From contig NZ_VITY01000001.1 of the NCBI RefSeq assembly GCF_007993935.1, positions 186,001 to 250,000 on the forward strand: 64,000 bases of DNA, written 5' to 3'. Under the pieces are notes generated by a model. That model saw nothing but the letters and a program-made list of their open reading frames with translations, was not told where the DNA came from and searched no databases. The position numbers and the translations under genes were made by a program. This document shows positions 9,185 to 17,918 of this stretch, in pieces (the stretch's first letter is position 1; each line of letters opens with the position of its first letter). Origin of the DNA: Bradyrhizobium macuxiense (GTDB taxonomy: Bacteria; Pseudomonadota; Alphaproteobacteria; Rhizobiales; Xanthobacteraceae).

Positions 9185-9583
9185 ATGACGCGCGAACTGT
9201 TCTGGCTGTCGCTGACGGTGATCCTGACCGGGCTGTTGTGGATCCCCTACATCATCAACCGCTGCCAGGTACGCGGCCTCTCCGGCGCCATGGGCAATCC
9301 CTCGCGTGGCGACAAGCCGCATGCCGAATGGGCCAACCGGCTGATGTTCGCGCATGACAATGCGGTCGAGAACCTCGTGATCTTCGCGCCGCTGGTGCTG
9401 ATCCTCAACGCGGCCGACTATTCCACGAAATGGACCGTGCTGGCCTGTGCCGTCTATTTCTGGGCCCGCGTCGCGCACCTGATCGTCTACACGCTGGGCC
9501 TGCCGGTATTCCGCACGCTGGCCTTCACGGTCGGTTTCCTCGCCCAGGCGGTGCTGGCGCTCGCAGTATTCAAGATCGTCTGA
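9185..9583 (+). CDS. MAPEG-family membrane protein
   Basis: The 132-residue protein has four predicted membrane segments and the MAPEG pattern: a conserved N-terminal helix, a polar ERANRLMFAHDNAVEN-like segment (here WANRLMFAHDNAVENL), and later YFWARVAHLIVYTLG. The eukaryotic family includes microsomal glutathione transferases and eicosanoid synthases. Bacterial members are mostly uncharacterised, though glutathione-dependent detoxification is plausible. The ATG follows GTGAGGGGGAAACG, a strong ribosome binding site. Confidence 0.85.
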   Translation: MTRELFWLSLTVILTGLLWIPYIINRCQVRGLSGAMGNPSRGDKPHAEWANRLMFAHDNAVENLVIFAPLVLILNAADYSTKWTVLACAVYFWARVAHLIVYTLGLPVFRTLAFTVGFLAQAVLALAVFKIV

Positions 9584-9633
9584 ACCAGATCTTTCCGCCG
9601 GTTGCGGCACCAGCCGCACCGGCGCGGCACCAT

Positions 9634-10224
9634 CTATCCGCCCTTGCGCACGACGATATGCAGCATCGTCGCGGGCGCCTCGTCAAAACTCTTGATCTCG
9701 CTGGTGTCCGACGAGACCTCGGTCCATGCTCCTGACGCGGCGTAGGTCGCCGCCAGCCAGTCCGCCGCCGGATAATTGTAATATCGGCCGATGCTGTCGC
9801 GGCCATCGCCATGGCCGATCTTGTAGCTCGCGTAGAACACGCCGCCAGCTTTCAGCGCCCGATGGATGCGGCCGATTATGCCGGCCAGTTCGTCGCGCGG
9901 CACATGCAGCAGGCAGGCGCTCGCCCAGACGCCGTCATAAGCCTCACGATCTTCCAGCTCGTCGAACAGCATCGCCTCGACGGGATGATTGATGCGGCGT
10001 GCCGCGACTTCGGCCATCTCGGGGGAACCGTCGGTCGCGCGCAGCACGAAGCCTTCGGCGAGCATGACGGCGGCATGATTGCCGGCGCCGCAGCCGAGTT
10101 CGAGGATTGCGCCGCCCGGCGGCAACAGCTTGAGAAAGCCGATCAGCCGGGTCGACGGTGCTTTCGCCCACCCGGCATAGGCCTCGGCATTGCGCCGGTA
10201 GAATTGCAGCGTGGCGTCGTCCAC
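9634..10224 (-). CDS. Class I SAM-dependent methyltransferase
   Basis: The 196-residue protein carries the SAM-binding motif I ILELGCGAGNHA and motif II-like LRATDGSPEMAE. The start is taken as GTG at 10224, which gives VDDATLQFYRRNAEAYAGW, a usual beginning for this small methyltransferase family, with GAGG seven bases upstream. Longer in-frame extensions would run into argC. It begins 14 bases after the stop of the short-type argC on the same strand and is probably cotranscribed. The methylated substrate is unknown. Confidence 0.85.
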   Translation of the reverse strand: MDDATLQFYRRNAEAYAGWAKAPSTRLIGFLKLLPPGGAILELGCGAGNHAAVMLAEGFVLRATDGSPEMAEVAARRINHPVEAMLFDELEDREAYDGVWASACLLHVPRDELAGIIGRIHRALKAGGVFYASYKIGHGDGRDSIGRYYNYPAADWLAATYAASGAWTEVSSDTSEIKSFDEAPATMLHIVVRKGG

Positions 10225-10238
10225 GATGCGGCCTCGCG

Positions 10239-11216
10239 TCAGCTGTCGGAGAGCCCCAGCATCAATCGCATGTTCTGGACCGCGGCACCCGAAGCGCCCT
10301 TGCCCAGATTGTCGAGCCGGGCGACCAGCACCGCCTGGCGATGCTTGTCGCTGGCGAACACGTAGAGCTCGAGCTGGTTGGTCTCGTTGAGCGCTTCCGG
10401 CTCGATCTTGCCGCCCGCGGCGGCCTCGTTCTGCAGCGGCATCGCCGAGACGTATTTGCTGCCGGCGTACCACTTCGCCAGCACCGCCTGCAGATCGGCT
10501 CCATCAGGCTTGCCCGGCAGCGCGTCGAGCTGCAGCGGCACCGAGACCAGCATGCCCTGCCGGTAGTTGCCGACCGACGGAATGAACAGCGGCCGCCTCG
10601 TCAGATGCGAGTAGAGCTGCATCTCCGGCACGTGCTTGTGCTCGAAGCCGAGGCCGTAGAGGTGGAACGCCGGCGCCGAGCCGTCCTCGAAGCTTGAGAT
10701 CATCGACTTGCCGCCGCCCGAATAGCCGCTCACCGCGTTGATGGTGACGGGATAATCGGCGGGCAGCAGGGCGGCATCGACGAGCGGCCGCAGCAGCGCG
10801 ATCGCGCCGGTCGGATAGCAGCCGGGATTGGAGACCTTCGGCGCGTTGCGGATCTTGTCGGCCTGGTCGGGCGCGAGCTCGGCAAAGCCGTAGGCCCAGT
10901 CCGGCGCGACGCGATAGGCCGTCGAGGCGTCGAGCACCTTCGGCGCTGAATTGCCCATGGTGTCGATCAGCGCGACGGTCTCCTTGGCGGCCTCATCCGG
11001 CAGGCAGAGGATCACGAGATCCACCTCCTCCATCAGCGCACGCTTGGCGCCGGCATCCTTCCGCTTGTCCTCGGCGATGTGCTTGACCGCGACGTCGCCG
11101 ATCGAATGCAGCCGCTCCTGGATGCCGAGACCGGTGGTGCCGGACGCGCCATCGACGAACACGGCCTTGGTCGCACCGCTCTTGGTTTTCGGCTGGTGGG
11201 TGTCGGTGAGGGTCAT
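10239..11216 (-). CDS. argC: N-acetyl-gamma-glutamyl-phosphate reductase, short type (type 2)
   Basis: ArgC reduces N-acetylglutamyl-5-phosphate to the semialdehyde in arginine synthesis. This 325-residue copy belongs to the short subfamily: it begins VFVDGASGTTGLGIQERL, and the catalytic Cys133 lies in NPGCYPTG. I chose ATG 11216 because AAGGAAC lies just upstream, while the longer reading adds 40 residues without family character. The first dozen residues are still longer than usual. It follows a long-type argC by 125 bases on the same strand, giving two apparent argC genes in a row. Confidence 0.93.
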   Translation of the reverse strand: MTLTDTHQPKTKSGATKAVFVDGASGTTGLGIQERLHSIGDVAVKHIAEDKRKDAGAKRALMEEVDLVILCLPDEAAKETVALIDTMGNSAPKVLDASTAYRVAPDWAYGFAELAPDQADKIRNAPKVSNPGCYPTGAIALLRPLVDAALLPADYPVTINAVSGYSGGGKSMISSFEDGSAPAFHLYGLGFEHKHVPEMQLYSHLTRRPLFIPSVGNYRQGMLVSVPLQLDALPGKPDGADLQAVLAKWYAGSKYVSAMPLQNEAAAGGKIEPEALNETNQLELYVFASDKHRQAVLVARLDNLGKGASGAAVQNMRLMLGLSDS

Positions 11217-11341
11217 GGCACGTTCCTTTTCGAGCTCGTTCGTTTCGTTTGCTAACACATCTGGCCGCGCTGCGCCGCCAATCCGAGGACGGGCAATTGT
11301 CGTTGGATCGAGCGTATTCTCATCCACGACAACCACCCCCT

Positions 11342-12388
11342 TTATGGAAACAGCGCGATCTGCTCCAGTCCGGTGGTTTCGGGCAAGCCGAACATCAGAT
11401 TCATGTTCTGGATCGCCTGTCCGGCCGAGCCCTTCACGAGATTATCGAGCGTCGAGAGCACGATGGCGCGGTTCTTGATCCGGTCGGCGACGACACCGAT
11501 CTGAACGTAGTTCGAACCACGCACGTTCTGCGTCTGTGGCAATACGCCCTTCTTCGTCACATGTGCGAACGGCTCGTTGGCGTAGGCCTTTTCCAGCTCG
11601 GCGCGCAAATCGTCCGGCGTAGCCCCGTTGAGCTTGACATAGGATGTGCAGAACTCACCACGCGCCATCGGAATGAGATGCGGGGTGAAGTTCACGGTCA
11701 CGGCCGAGCCCGCGGCTACGCCGATCTCCTGCTCGATCTCCGCCGAGTGTCGATGGCTTCCGATCGAATAGGGCGACAACCCTTCGCCGGCCTCACTGAA
11801 CAGCGTGTTCTGTTTCAGTCCGCGTCCGGCGCCGGTGACGCCCGACTTCGCATCGATGATGATGTCGTCGACGTCGATCAGCTTTGCCTTAGCCAGCGGA
11901 ACAAGCGCCAGCAGCACTGCGGTCGGATAGCAGCCGGGACAGGCCACGAGCCGCGCGGCCGTGATCTTCTCCCGGTAGAGTTCGGTCAGCCCATAGACGG
12001 CCTCGCCCTGCAATTCGAACGCCCGGTGCTCATGGCCGTACCACTGCGCGTAGCTGTCCTCGTCGCGCAGCCGGAAATCCGCCGACATGTCGAGGATCTT
12101 GATTCCGGGATTGGCCTTCAGCACCGCGGCGATGATCTCCTGCGTCGTCCCGTGCGGCAGTCCGCAGAACACGGCATCGAGCCGCGTCCAGTCGACCTTT
12201 TCCCATTCCACGAGTCTTGGCAGGTCGAGCATGAAGAAGTGAGGAAACACCTCGCTCATCGTCTTGCCGGCATGGGTGTTGGCGGTAAGCGCGGTGATCT
12301 CGGCATTCGGATGCCGCGCCAACAGGCGCACCGCGTCGGAGCCGGTGTAGCCGGACGCGCCCAAGATGCCGATTTTCTTCTTCGTCAT
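11342..12388 (-). CDS. argC: N-acetyl-gamma-glutamyl-phosphate reductase, long type (type 1)
   Basis: This 348-residue protein is the long subfamily of ArgC. It has the Rossmann motif GILGASGYTGSD at 7-18 and catalytic Cys153 in CPGCYPT. The reaction is the NADPH-dependent third step of arginine biosynthesis. The ATG at 12388 overlaps the stop codon of the FMN-binding protein gene (TGATG), which implies translational coupling. The downstream neighbour is a short-type ArgC, so one of the pair may have another substrate or a different expression pattern. Both retain the catalytic cysteine. Confidence 0.95.
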   Translation of the reverse strand: MTKKKIGILGASGYTGSDAVRLLARHPNAEITALTANTHAGKTMSEVFPHFFMLDLPRLVEWEKVDWTRLDAVFCGLPHGTTQEIIAAVLKANPGIKILDMSADFRLRDEDSYAQWYGHEHRAFELQGEAVYGLTELYREKITAARLVACPGCYPTAVLLALVPLAKAKLIDVDDIIIDAKSGVTGAGRGLKQNTLFSEAGEGLSPYSIGSHRHSAEIEQEIGVAAGSAVTVNFTPHLIPMARGEFCTSYVKLNGATPDDLRAELEKAYANEPFAHVTKKGVLPQTQNVRGSNYVQIGVVADRIKNRAIVLSTLDNLVKGSAGQAIQNMNLMFGLPETTGLEQIALFP

Positions 12389-13059
12389 CACGCGTCCCCT
12401 TGAAGCGTCGTCATTTCGGTTTGTGTCGTTGTGAAAGCCTCCGGCCGCACCTCGCGCATCAAAGCCGCGATCTGCCGGGCACCAGCTTCGGCCTGCGAAG
12501 CGAGCGCGTTACCGACCGCAGCAAAGTCGGGCTCGGATTTGTGCTGGTTCAGCTTGAAGCTGCCCTCCACCTCTTCCACCGTCATCTCAAGGCCCACGAT
12601 CGCCTTCTTCATGGCATCGAGCCGCGCCGCTGTCATCTTGCCTGACATCCACGGCTTTTTCGGCAACAGCCAGTCCTCGAACTTGCCCGTCAGCACATCG
12701 ATTTGAACCGCGAGTTCTTCACCCGACAAGGTCCGCACCGGCCCGGTCAGATGCACGGCTTGATACAGCCACGTCGGCACCTGGTCGGGCGACACATACC
12801 AGTCCGGCGAAACATAGGCGTCGGCGCCGGTGACGGCCAGCAGCCACGGGGCTCCGCCCGCCAGCTTTACCAGCGGATTGTGACGGGCAACATGAAACAG
12901 CGCCCGCGGCGTGCCGTCGGCGGCATAGCTCAGATAGAACGGCAGCGCGGACGCGATCGGCTTGCCGCCGTCCCACGCGCAGGCAAGGCCGAAGCCGCGC
13001 GCCTCCGCGAAGGCGAGGCTTGCGGCACGGTCGGGCTTGAAAGGCTGCGGCGTATACAT
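12388..13059 (-). CDS. FMN-binding negative transcriptional regulator, PaiB family
   Basis: The 223-residue protein begins MYTPQPFKPD and contains YVSPDWY and VPTWLYQAVHLTG, which are marks of the PaiB family of split-barrel FMN-binding proteins. PaiB in Bacillus was described as a negative regulator of sporulation and protease genes. Related proteins may be flavin enzymes, so 'regulator' is a family name and not a demonstrated role. ATG 13059 is favoured by an AGGAG site seven bases upstream. It overlaps argC by one base, which puts it in the argC transcript. Confidence 0.85.
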   Translation of the reverse strand: MYTPQPFKPDRAASLAFAEARGFGLACAWDGGKPIASALPFYLSYAADGTPRALFHVARHNPLVKLAGGAPWLLAVTGADAYVSPDWYVSPDQVPTWLYQAVHLTGPVRTLSGEELAVQIDVLTGKFEDWLLPKKPWMSGKMTAARLDAMKKAIVGLEMTVEEVEGSFKLNQHKSEPDFAAVGNALASQAEAGARQIAALMREVRPEAFTTTQTEMTTLQGDA

Positions 13060-13159
13060 GGTCGAACACTCCTGCTTGACGAAGGAGCCGCCAGATCGAA
13101 CCGCGTGTCTTTTTGAGGAGAGCGCCGCGGGATCAGGTCCGGCGGCAGAGGCGATGGTC

Positions 13160-13234
13160 TTAAACGCGAGCGACCGCCCATACCGCGAGAATGCGGCGGC
13201 GGCGGGCAATGATGATGGTCGCGGCGTTGATCAT
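13160..13234 (-). CDS. Candidate Arg-rich leader peptide (24 codons)
   Basis: A small minus-strand reading frame starts at ATG 13234 and ends with TAA at 13160. It encodes 24 residues, including three isoleucines in a row and then four consecutive CGC arginine codons (IIIARRRR), with one more Arg next to the end. It lies 100 bases upstream of the PaiB-like gene and the argC pair. Its start directly follows a GC-rich hairpin. Arg codon runs before arg genes would suit attenuation, but CGC runs also arise by chance in GC-rich DNA, and I see no following hairpin with a T tract. Confidence 0.3.
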   Translation of the reverse strand: MINAATIIIARRRRILAVWAVARV

Positions 13235-13265
13235 GGGCGCGGCTATAAGGCCGCGCCCCTTTTGC
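13235..13265. terminator. GC-rich hairpin between MBL-fold gene and leader peptide
   Basis: Perfect arms GGGCGCGG and CCGCGCCC enclose an 8-base loop, followed on the plus strand by CTTTTG. No plus-strand gene ends here. On the minus strand the hairpin sits immediately before the ATG of the candidate leader peptide and lacks a T tract. It may end leftward transcription of the MBL gene imperfectly or control the leader start. Confidence 0.45.
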
Positions 13266-13279
13266 GTCAAGGAAAACCG

Positions 13280-14269
13280 TCAGATCACCGGATTCCACGG
13301 CGCCGGCACGACACGGTAGCCGCTGCCGTCCTTCACCACATTGCCGAGACCGGGGAACGGATAGTGGAAGCCCTGCACCTGGAGCCGCTCCGCGACGATC
13401 ATGTCGTAGACGCGGCGGCGGGTCTTCTCGGCGACGTCGGCGTCCTGGTCGAAGAACGCGTGCCAGCCGGGATTGGTCGCGAACAGATGCGGATTGTTGG
13501 TGACGTCGGACTGGATGAAGACTTTCTCCGAGCCCGAGGCCAGCACATAGGAGGTATGGCCCGGCGTATGGCCCACGGTTTCGACCGAGGTGAGGCCCGG
13601 CGCGATCTCCTTACCCCATTCATAGGGCGTGACCTTCTTCTTGAGGGCAGCCTCGAAGATGTTGCGGTTGTTCTTGAACAGGCCCTGCATGCGGCCGGCC
13701 GGCGCGCGGCTCATTTCGCCATCGTCCATCCAGAACTTCCATTCGGTCGCCGGCACCAGGATCTCGGCGTTCGGGAACGCCGGCGTGCCCTCGGCGGTGA
13801 GCAGGCCATTCACGTGATCGCCGTGGAAATGCGAGATCACGACCATGTCGACATTCTTGGGATCGAAACCGGCGGCGACGAAATTGTCGGCGAACAGGCC
13901 GTTGGCGCCCTTCGTGCTGGCCTTGGCCAGCGCACCATTGCCGGTGTCGATCACGACCAGCTTGCCCCCGGTATTGAGCACCAGCGGCGCGAACCAGATC
14001 GTCACCATGTCGCGCGGCATGAACGCCTTGTCCAGCGCCGCGTTGACATCGTCCCGCTTCGCATTCGGGATGAAGGCGTCTTCCAGCTTGAACACGTTCT
14101 TGCCGTCGGACACCACGCTGACCATGATGTCGCCGACCTTGTAGCGATAGAAGCTCGGCGCCTGCTTGTCGGCCGCGGGCGAAGCAGCATTGGCCGGGAG
14201 CGCCGGCAACAACGGTGCGGCGGCGATGCCGGCAGCGCCGGCGAGAGCGTGACGTCGTGTCAGTTCCAT
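13280..14269 (-). CDS. Metallo-beta-lactamase-fold hydrolase, Tat-exported
   Basis: The 329-residue protein starts with a twin-arginine signal (TRRHALAGAAG, then a hydrophobic run ending near ANA-AS), so it should be exported folded to the periplasm. The zinc motif HFHGDH with His147, His149, Asp151 and His152 is intact, as is the later GHTPGHTSY. The broad family contains lactonases, alkylsulfatases, quorum-quenching enzymes and others, so the substrate is unknown. ATG 14269 follows GGGAGG. Confidence 0.88.
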   Translation of the reverse strand: MELTRRHALAGAAGIAAAPLLPALPANAASPAADKQAPSFYRYKVGDIMVSVVSDGKNVFKLEDAFIPNAKRDDVNAALDKAFMPRDMVTIWFAPLVLNTGGKLVVIDTGNGALAKASTKGANGLFADNFVAAGFDPKNVDMVVISHFHGDHVNGLLTAEGTPAFPNAEILVPATEWKFWMDDGEMSRAPAGRMQGLFKNNRNIFEAALKKKVTPYEWGKEIAPGLTSVETVGHTPGHTSYVLASGSEKVFIQSDVTNNPHLFATNPGWHAFFDQDADVAEKTRRRVYDMIVAERLQVQGFHYPFPGLGNVVKDGSGYRVVPAPWNPVI

Positions 14270-14415
14270 GTGTTGTCCTCCCAGTGAGACGGCGCCCGAT
14301 AATCCATGCTTGGTGAGCGAGGTTGTAGCAACGCTTCGATGCTCGCGCGATGGTGGCAGCGCGAGCACTTGTCATCCCGCCTAACCCCTACAGGTTGGCC
14401 TTATTCCGGAACGCG

Positions 14416-14946
14416 TCACACGACCCGCCACATCCATTCGACGGCCTGGGCAATGACATCGCCGAACAGCAGCAGCGCCGCCGACCAGACCAGCGCGGAG
14501 ACGAAATTGGCGATCTGGAATTGCCAGTACGACATTTCGAAAATGCCGGCCGCGAGCGGCACCGAGGCGCGCAGCGGGCCGAAGAAGCGGCCGATGAAGA
14601 TGCTGGGCACGCCCCAGGTCTTCACGAAGGCCTCGCCACGCGGCAGGATCTCCGGATAGCGCGACAACGGCCACATCTGCGCGACCTGCTCCTTGTAGCG
14701 ATAGCCGAACCAGTAGGAGACCCAGTCGCCGAGCGCAGCGCCAATGCCGCCGGCGATCCAGATCGGCCAGAAACTGATCCCGCTGACGCCGATCAAGGCG
14801 CCGATCGCAACCAGCGCGCCCCAGGCAGGCACCAGCAACGAGATGAAGGCGAGTGATTCAGCGAACGCCAGCAACATGACGATCGGAGCGGCCCAGGCCT
14901 GGTGATGGCGGACGAATTCGGCCAGGGCCCGCGCAAAGTCTTCCAT
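14416..14946 (-). CDS. DedA / SNARE-associated (VTT domain) membrane protein
   Basis: The 176-residue inner-membrane protein has about four to five hydrophobic segments and the DedA features: a GALIG core, an ALGDWVSYWFGYRYKE segment and the re-entrant F-[FG]-x-R-x3-P-type motif, here GRFFGPLRASVPLAAG. DedA proteins contribute to membrane homeostasis, and some flip undecaprenyl phosphate. Which lipid this one handles is unknown. I took the start at MEDFARAL because the 32-residue upstream extension is not family-like. Confidence 0.87.
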   Translation of the reverse strand: MEDFARALAEFVRHHQAWAAPIVMLLAFAESLAFISLLVPAWGALVAIGALIGVSGISFWPIWIAGGIGAALGDWVSYWFGYRYKEQVAQMWPLSRYPEILPRGEAFVKTWGVPSIFIGRFFGPLRASVPLAAGIFEMSYWQFQIANFVSALVWSAALLLFGDVIAQAVEWMWRVV

Positions 14947-15132
14947 CTCGTCGTGTGCCTTCCGCTCCGTTGGACCTCGAATGAACCTTTCTAACGGCAC
15001 GCAGCCTAAGAACAGGTAAGCCAGCCCATTGCGTGACATCAAGTCACAAAGGCGGGGATCAAACGTGATCTCCGGTACGGCCCCTGCGGTCCAGGCTGGC
15101 TGGCATCTCCCTTACAAAAAAGGAATCACTGG

Positions 15133-15501
15133 ATGATCGGGTCATTGATGATGTGCGTGAGCGTTCTCGTCTTGTTGTTCGGAATGCTCGCAGGCATCGC
15201 CATGGGTATCCAGCACGACTTCACGTTGGGGCCGGCACACGCGCATCTCAATCTCATTGGCGGCGTGCTGCTGTTCCTGTTCGGCCTCTACTACCGGCTG
15301 GTGCCGGCGGCCGGCAACATGCTGCTGGCCAGGATCCAGGGCTGGCTGCATATCGTCGGCGGCGTGCTGTTTCCGGCCGGGGTCGCGGCCGTGCTGCTGA
15401 GGGGTCCCGCGTTCGAGGCCGCCCCGATCGTCGGATCGCTGCTGGTGGTTGCCGCGATGGCCCTGTTCACAGTCGTTGTATTCCGCACCTCGCGGGCGTA
15501 A
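15133..15501 (+). CDS. Small four-helix membrane protein with HAHLN motif
   Basis: The 122-residue protein consists of about four membrane helices. The conserved stretch GPAHAHLNLIGGVLLFLFGLYYRL resembles helices of haem-copper oxidase subunit I and its small homologues, in which histidines may bind haem. This is a resemblance only, and I do not recognise an assigned function. The ATG at 15133 follows AAAAAAGGAATC, a clear ribosome binding site. It is divergent from the DedA gene. Confidence 0.75.
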   Translation: MIGSLMMCVSVLVLLFGMLAGIAMGIQHDFTLGPAHAHLNLIGGVLLFLFGLYYRLVPAAGNMLLARIQGWLHIVGGVLFPAGVAAVLLRGPAFEAAPIVGSLLVVAAMALFTVVVFRTSRA

Positions 15502-15629
15502 TCGCAGGCTCCTATCTACAGGAATGGCCAGGCCTTAAGGGTGCGGCCGTCCCCCATTGGCAGCCCATCCGTGGCATAGTCAAAGCAACCGATTCGCCGC
15601 GCCATAACTGGCGCGCCACTTGAAGAAAC

Positions 15630-17690
15630 ATGGCCAAATCATTGAAGTCGAACGCCAAAAGCAAATCTGCTGACGATCTGTTCGGAGCCCCGGAACAGAA
15701 GGCACGCACCCCAGCGAAGGCCGCGTCCCGGCCCGCGGGAGGCGCCGAAGCCGGCTACACGGCGGCCGACATCGAGGTTCTGGAGGGGCTGGAACCGGTC
15801 CGCCGGCGCCCCGGCATGTATATCGGCGGCACCGACGAAAAGGCGCTGCACCACCTGTTCGCCGAGGTGATCGACAACTGCATGGATGAGGCGCTGGCCG
15901 GTCACGCCACCTTCATCGACGTCGAGCTGACCGCCGACGGCTTCCTGACCGTGACCGACAATGGCCGCGGTATTCCGGTCGACCCGCATCCGAAATTCCC
16001 GAAGAAGTCGGCACTCGAAGTCATCATGTGCACGCTGCACTCGGGCGGCAAATTCGACTCCAAGGTCTACGAGACCTCGGGCGGCCTGCACGGCGTCGGC
16101 GTCTCCGTCGTCAACGCCCTCTCCTCGCGGCTCGAGGTAGAGGTCGCGCGCAGCGGGCAGCTGCATCGCATGACCTTCGAGCGCGGCCATCCCAAGGGCA
16201 AGCTCGAGGACCTCGGCAAGGTCAACAACCGCCGCGGCACCCGGATCCGCTTCAAGCCGGACACCGACATCTTCGGCGCCAAGGCGGCGTTCAAGCCGCA
16301 GCGTCTTTTCAAGATGACGCGCTCGAAGGCGTATCTGTTCGGCGGCGTCGAGATTCGCTGGCACTGCGACCAGGAGCTGCTGAAGGGCATCGAGGACGTC
16401 CCGGCGGAAGCCAAATTCCACTTCCCCGGCGGCTTGAAGGATTATCTCGCCGCGGCGATCCACGCCGACACGCTGGTGCATCAGGATATCTTCTCCGGCA
16501 AGTCCGGCCGCAGCGGCGCGCATGGCGCCTGCGAATGGGCCGTGGCGTGGACGGCCGATGCCGACGGCTTCCTGTCGTCCTACACCAACACGGTGCCGAC
16601 ACCCGACGGCGGCACCCATGAATCGGGCCTGCGCAGCGCGCTGCTGCGCGGCCTGAAGGATCACGCCGAACGCGCCGGCCAAGGCAAGCGCGCCGCCGCC
16701 ATCACCTCGGAAGACGTGATGGTGGGCGCAGCCGTCATGCTCTCGGTGTTCGTGCGCGAGCCTGAATTCCAGGGCCAGACGAAAGACCGCCTCGCCACCG
16801 CCGAAGCGCAGCGCATCGTCGAACAGGCGATGAAGGATCCGTTCGACCACTGGCTGTCGGGCAATCCGAACCAGGCCAACCGGCTGCTCGACTTCGTGAT
16901 CGATCGCGCCGAGGAACGGCTACGCCGCCGCCAGGAAAAGGAAACCGCGCGCAAGACCGCCGGCAAGAAACTGCGCCTGCCCGGCAAGCTCGCCGACTGC
17001 TCCGACGCCGGCACCGAGGGCTCCGAACTGTTCATCGTGGAAGGCGACTCGGCCGGCGGCAGCGCCAAGCAGGCGCGCGATCGCAAGACCCAGGCCGTGC
17101 TGCCGCTGCGCGGCAAGATCCTCAACGTTGCATCCGCCGGCAAGGACAAGCTGACCGCCAACGCGCAGCTCTCCGATCTGGTGCAGGCAATCGGCTGCGG
17201 CACGCTCGCGCACTACCGCGAGGAAGATCTGCGCTATCAGCGCATCATCATCATGACCGACGCCGACGTCGACGGCGCGCATATCGCATCGCTGTTGATC
17301 ACCTTTTTCTATAGGCAAATGCCGCGGCTGATCGACGAGGGACATCTCTATCTGGCGGTGCCGCCGCTCTACAAACTCAAGCACGGCACCAAGTCGATCT
17401 ACGCCCGTGACGACGCGCACAAGGAAGAGCTGCTCAAGAGCGAGTTCAACGCCAACGCCAAGGTCGAGGTGAATCGCTTCAAAGGCCTCGGCGAAATGAT
17501 GCCGGCGCAGCTCAAGGAGACCACGATGGATCCGGCCAAGCGCACGCTGCTGCGCGTGGTGTTGCTGGCCGACGATCGCGAGGGCACCGCCGACTCGGTC
17601 GAGCGGCTGATGGGAACCAAGGCGGAAGCCCGCTTTGCCTTCATCTCCGACAAGGCCGAATTCGCCAGCGACGATTTGCTCGACGTTTAG
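15630..17690 (+). CDS. parE: DNA topoisomerase IV subunit B
   Basis: ParE is the ATPase subunit of topoisomerase IV, which decatenates daughter chromosomes. The 686 residues show the GHKL ATP site (SGGLHGVGVSVVNAL), the TOPRIM acidic residues in EGDSAGGSAKQAR and DADVDGAHI, and the C-terminal MGTKAEARFAFI. The alphaproteobacterial N-terminal extension before the IEVLEGLEPVRRRPGMYIGG motif is Lys/Ala-rich. parC is not in this window, which is usual in this group. Confidence 0.95.
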   Translation: MAKSLKSNAKSKSADDLFGAPEQKARTPAKAASRPAGGAEAGYTAADIEVLEGLEPVRRRPGMYIGGTDEKALHHLFAEVIDNCMDEALAGHATFIDVELTADGFLTVTDNGRGIPVDPHPKFPKKSALEVIMCTLHSGGKFDSKVYETSGGLHGVGVSVVNALSSRLEVEVARSGQLHRMTFERGHPKGKLEDLGKVNNRRGTRIRFKPDTDIFGAKAAFKPQRLFKMTRSKAYLFGGVEIRWHCDQELLKGIEDVPAEAKFHFPGGLKDYLAAAIHADTLVHQDIFSGKSGRSGAHGACEWAVAWTADADGFLSSYTNTVPTPDGGTHESGLRSALLRGLKDHAERAGQGKRAAAITSEDVMVGAAVMLSVFVREPEFQGQTKDRLATAEAQRIVEQAMKDPFDHWLSGNPNQANRLLDFVIDRAEERLRRRQEKETARKTAGKKLRLPGKLADCSDAGTEGSELFIVEGDSAGGSAKQARDRKTQAVLPLRGKILNVASAGKDKLTANAQLSDLVQAIGCGTLAHYREEDLRYQRIIIMTDADVDGAHIASLLITFFYRQMPRLIDEGHLYLAVPPLYKLKHGTKSIYARDDAHKEELLKSEFNANAKVEVNRFKGLGEMMPAQLKETTMDPAKRTLLRVVLLADDREGTADSVERLMGTKAEARFAFISDKAEFASDDLLDV

Positions 17691-17721
17691 GGCCCCAACC
17701 GACTGATTTGAAATGATTTTC

Positions 17722-17755
17722 CGGCCGCCTCCAGCTCGAGGCGGCCGTTTTCGTT
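17722..17755 (+). terminator. Rho-independent terminator of parE
   Basis: Stem CGGCCGCCT / AGGCGGCCG with an 8-base loop is followed by TTTTCGTT. It lies 31 bases after the parE stop codon. Confidence 0.75.
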
Positions 17756-17918
17756 CGCCTTCCCGGAGAGCCCCCTCGGTTTCGTTTTCGGGCGGTTGTG
17801 TCTCACCCGCAACAGCATTTCCGGAGGAACCACGTATAGTCCCCAACATGAGTTTCGGGAATCGGTGCCAGCGCACCCCCGTCAGCGACCCGATCGAACG
17901 CTAGTCGAGGATTTGGAT

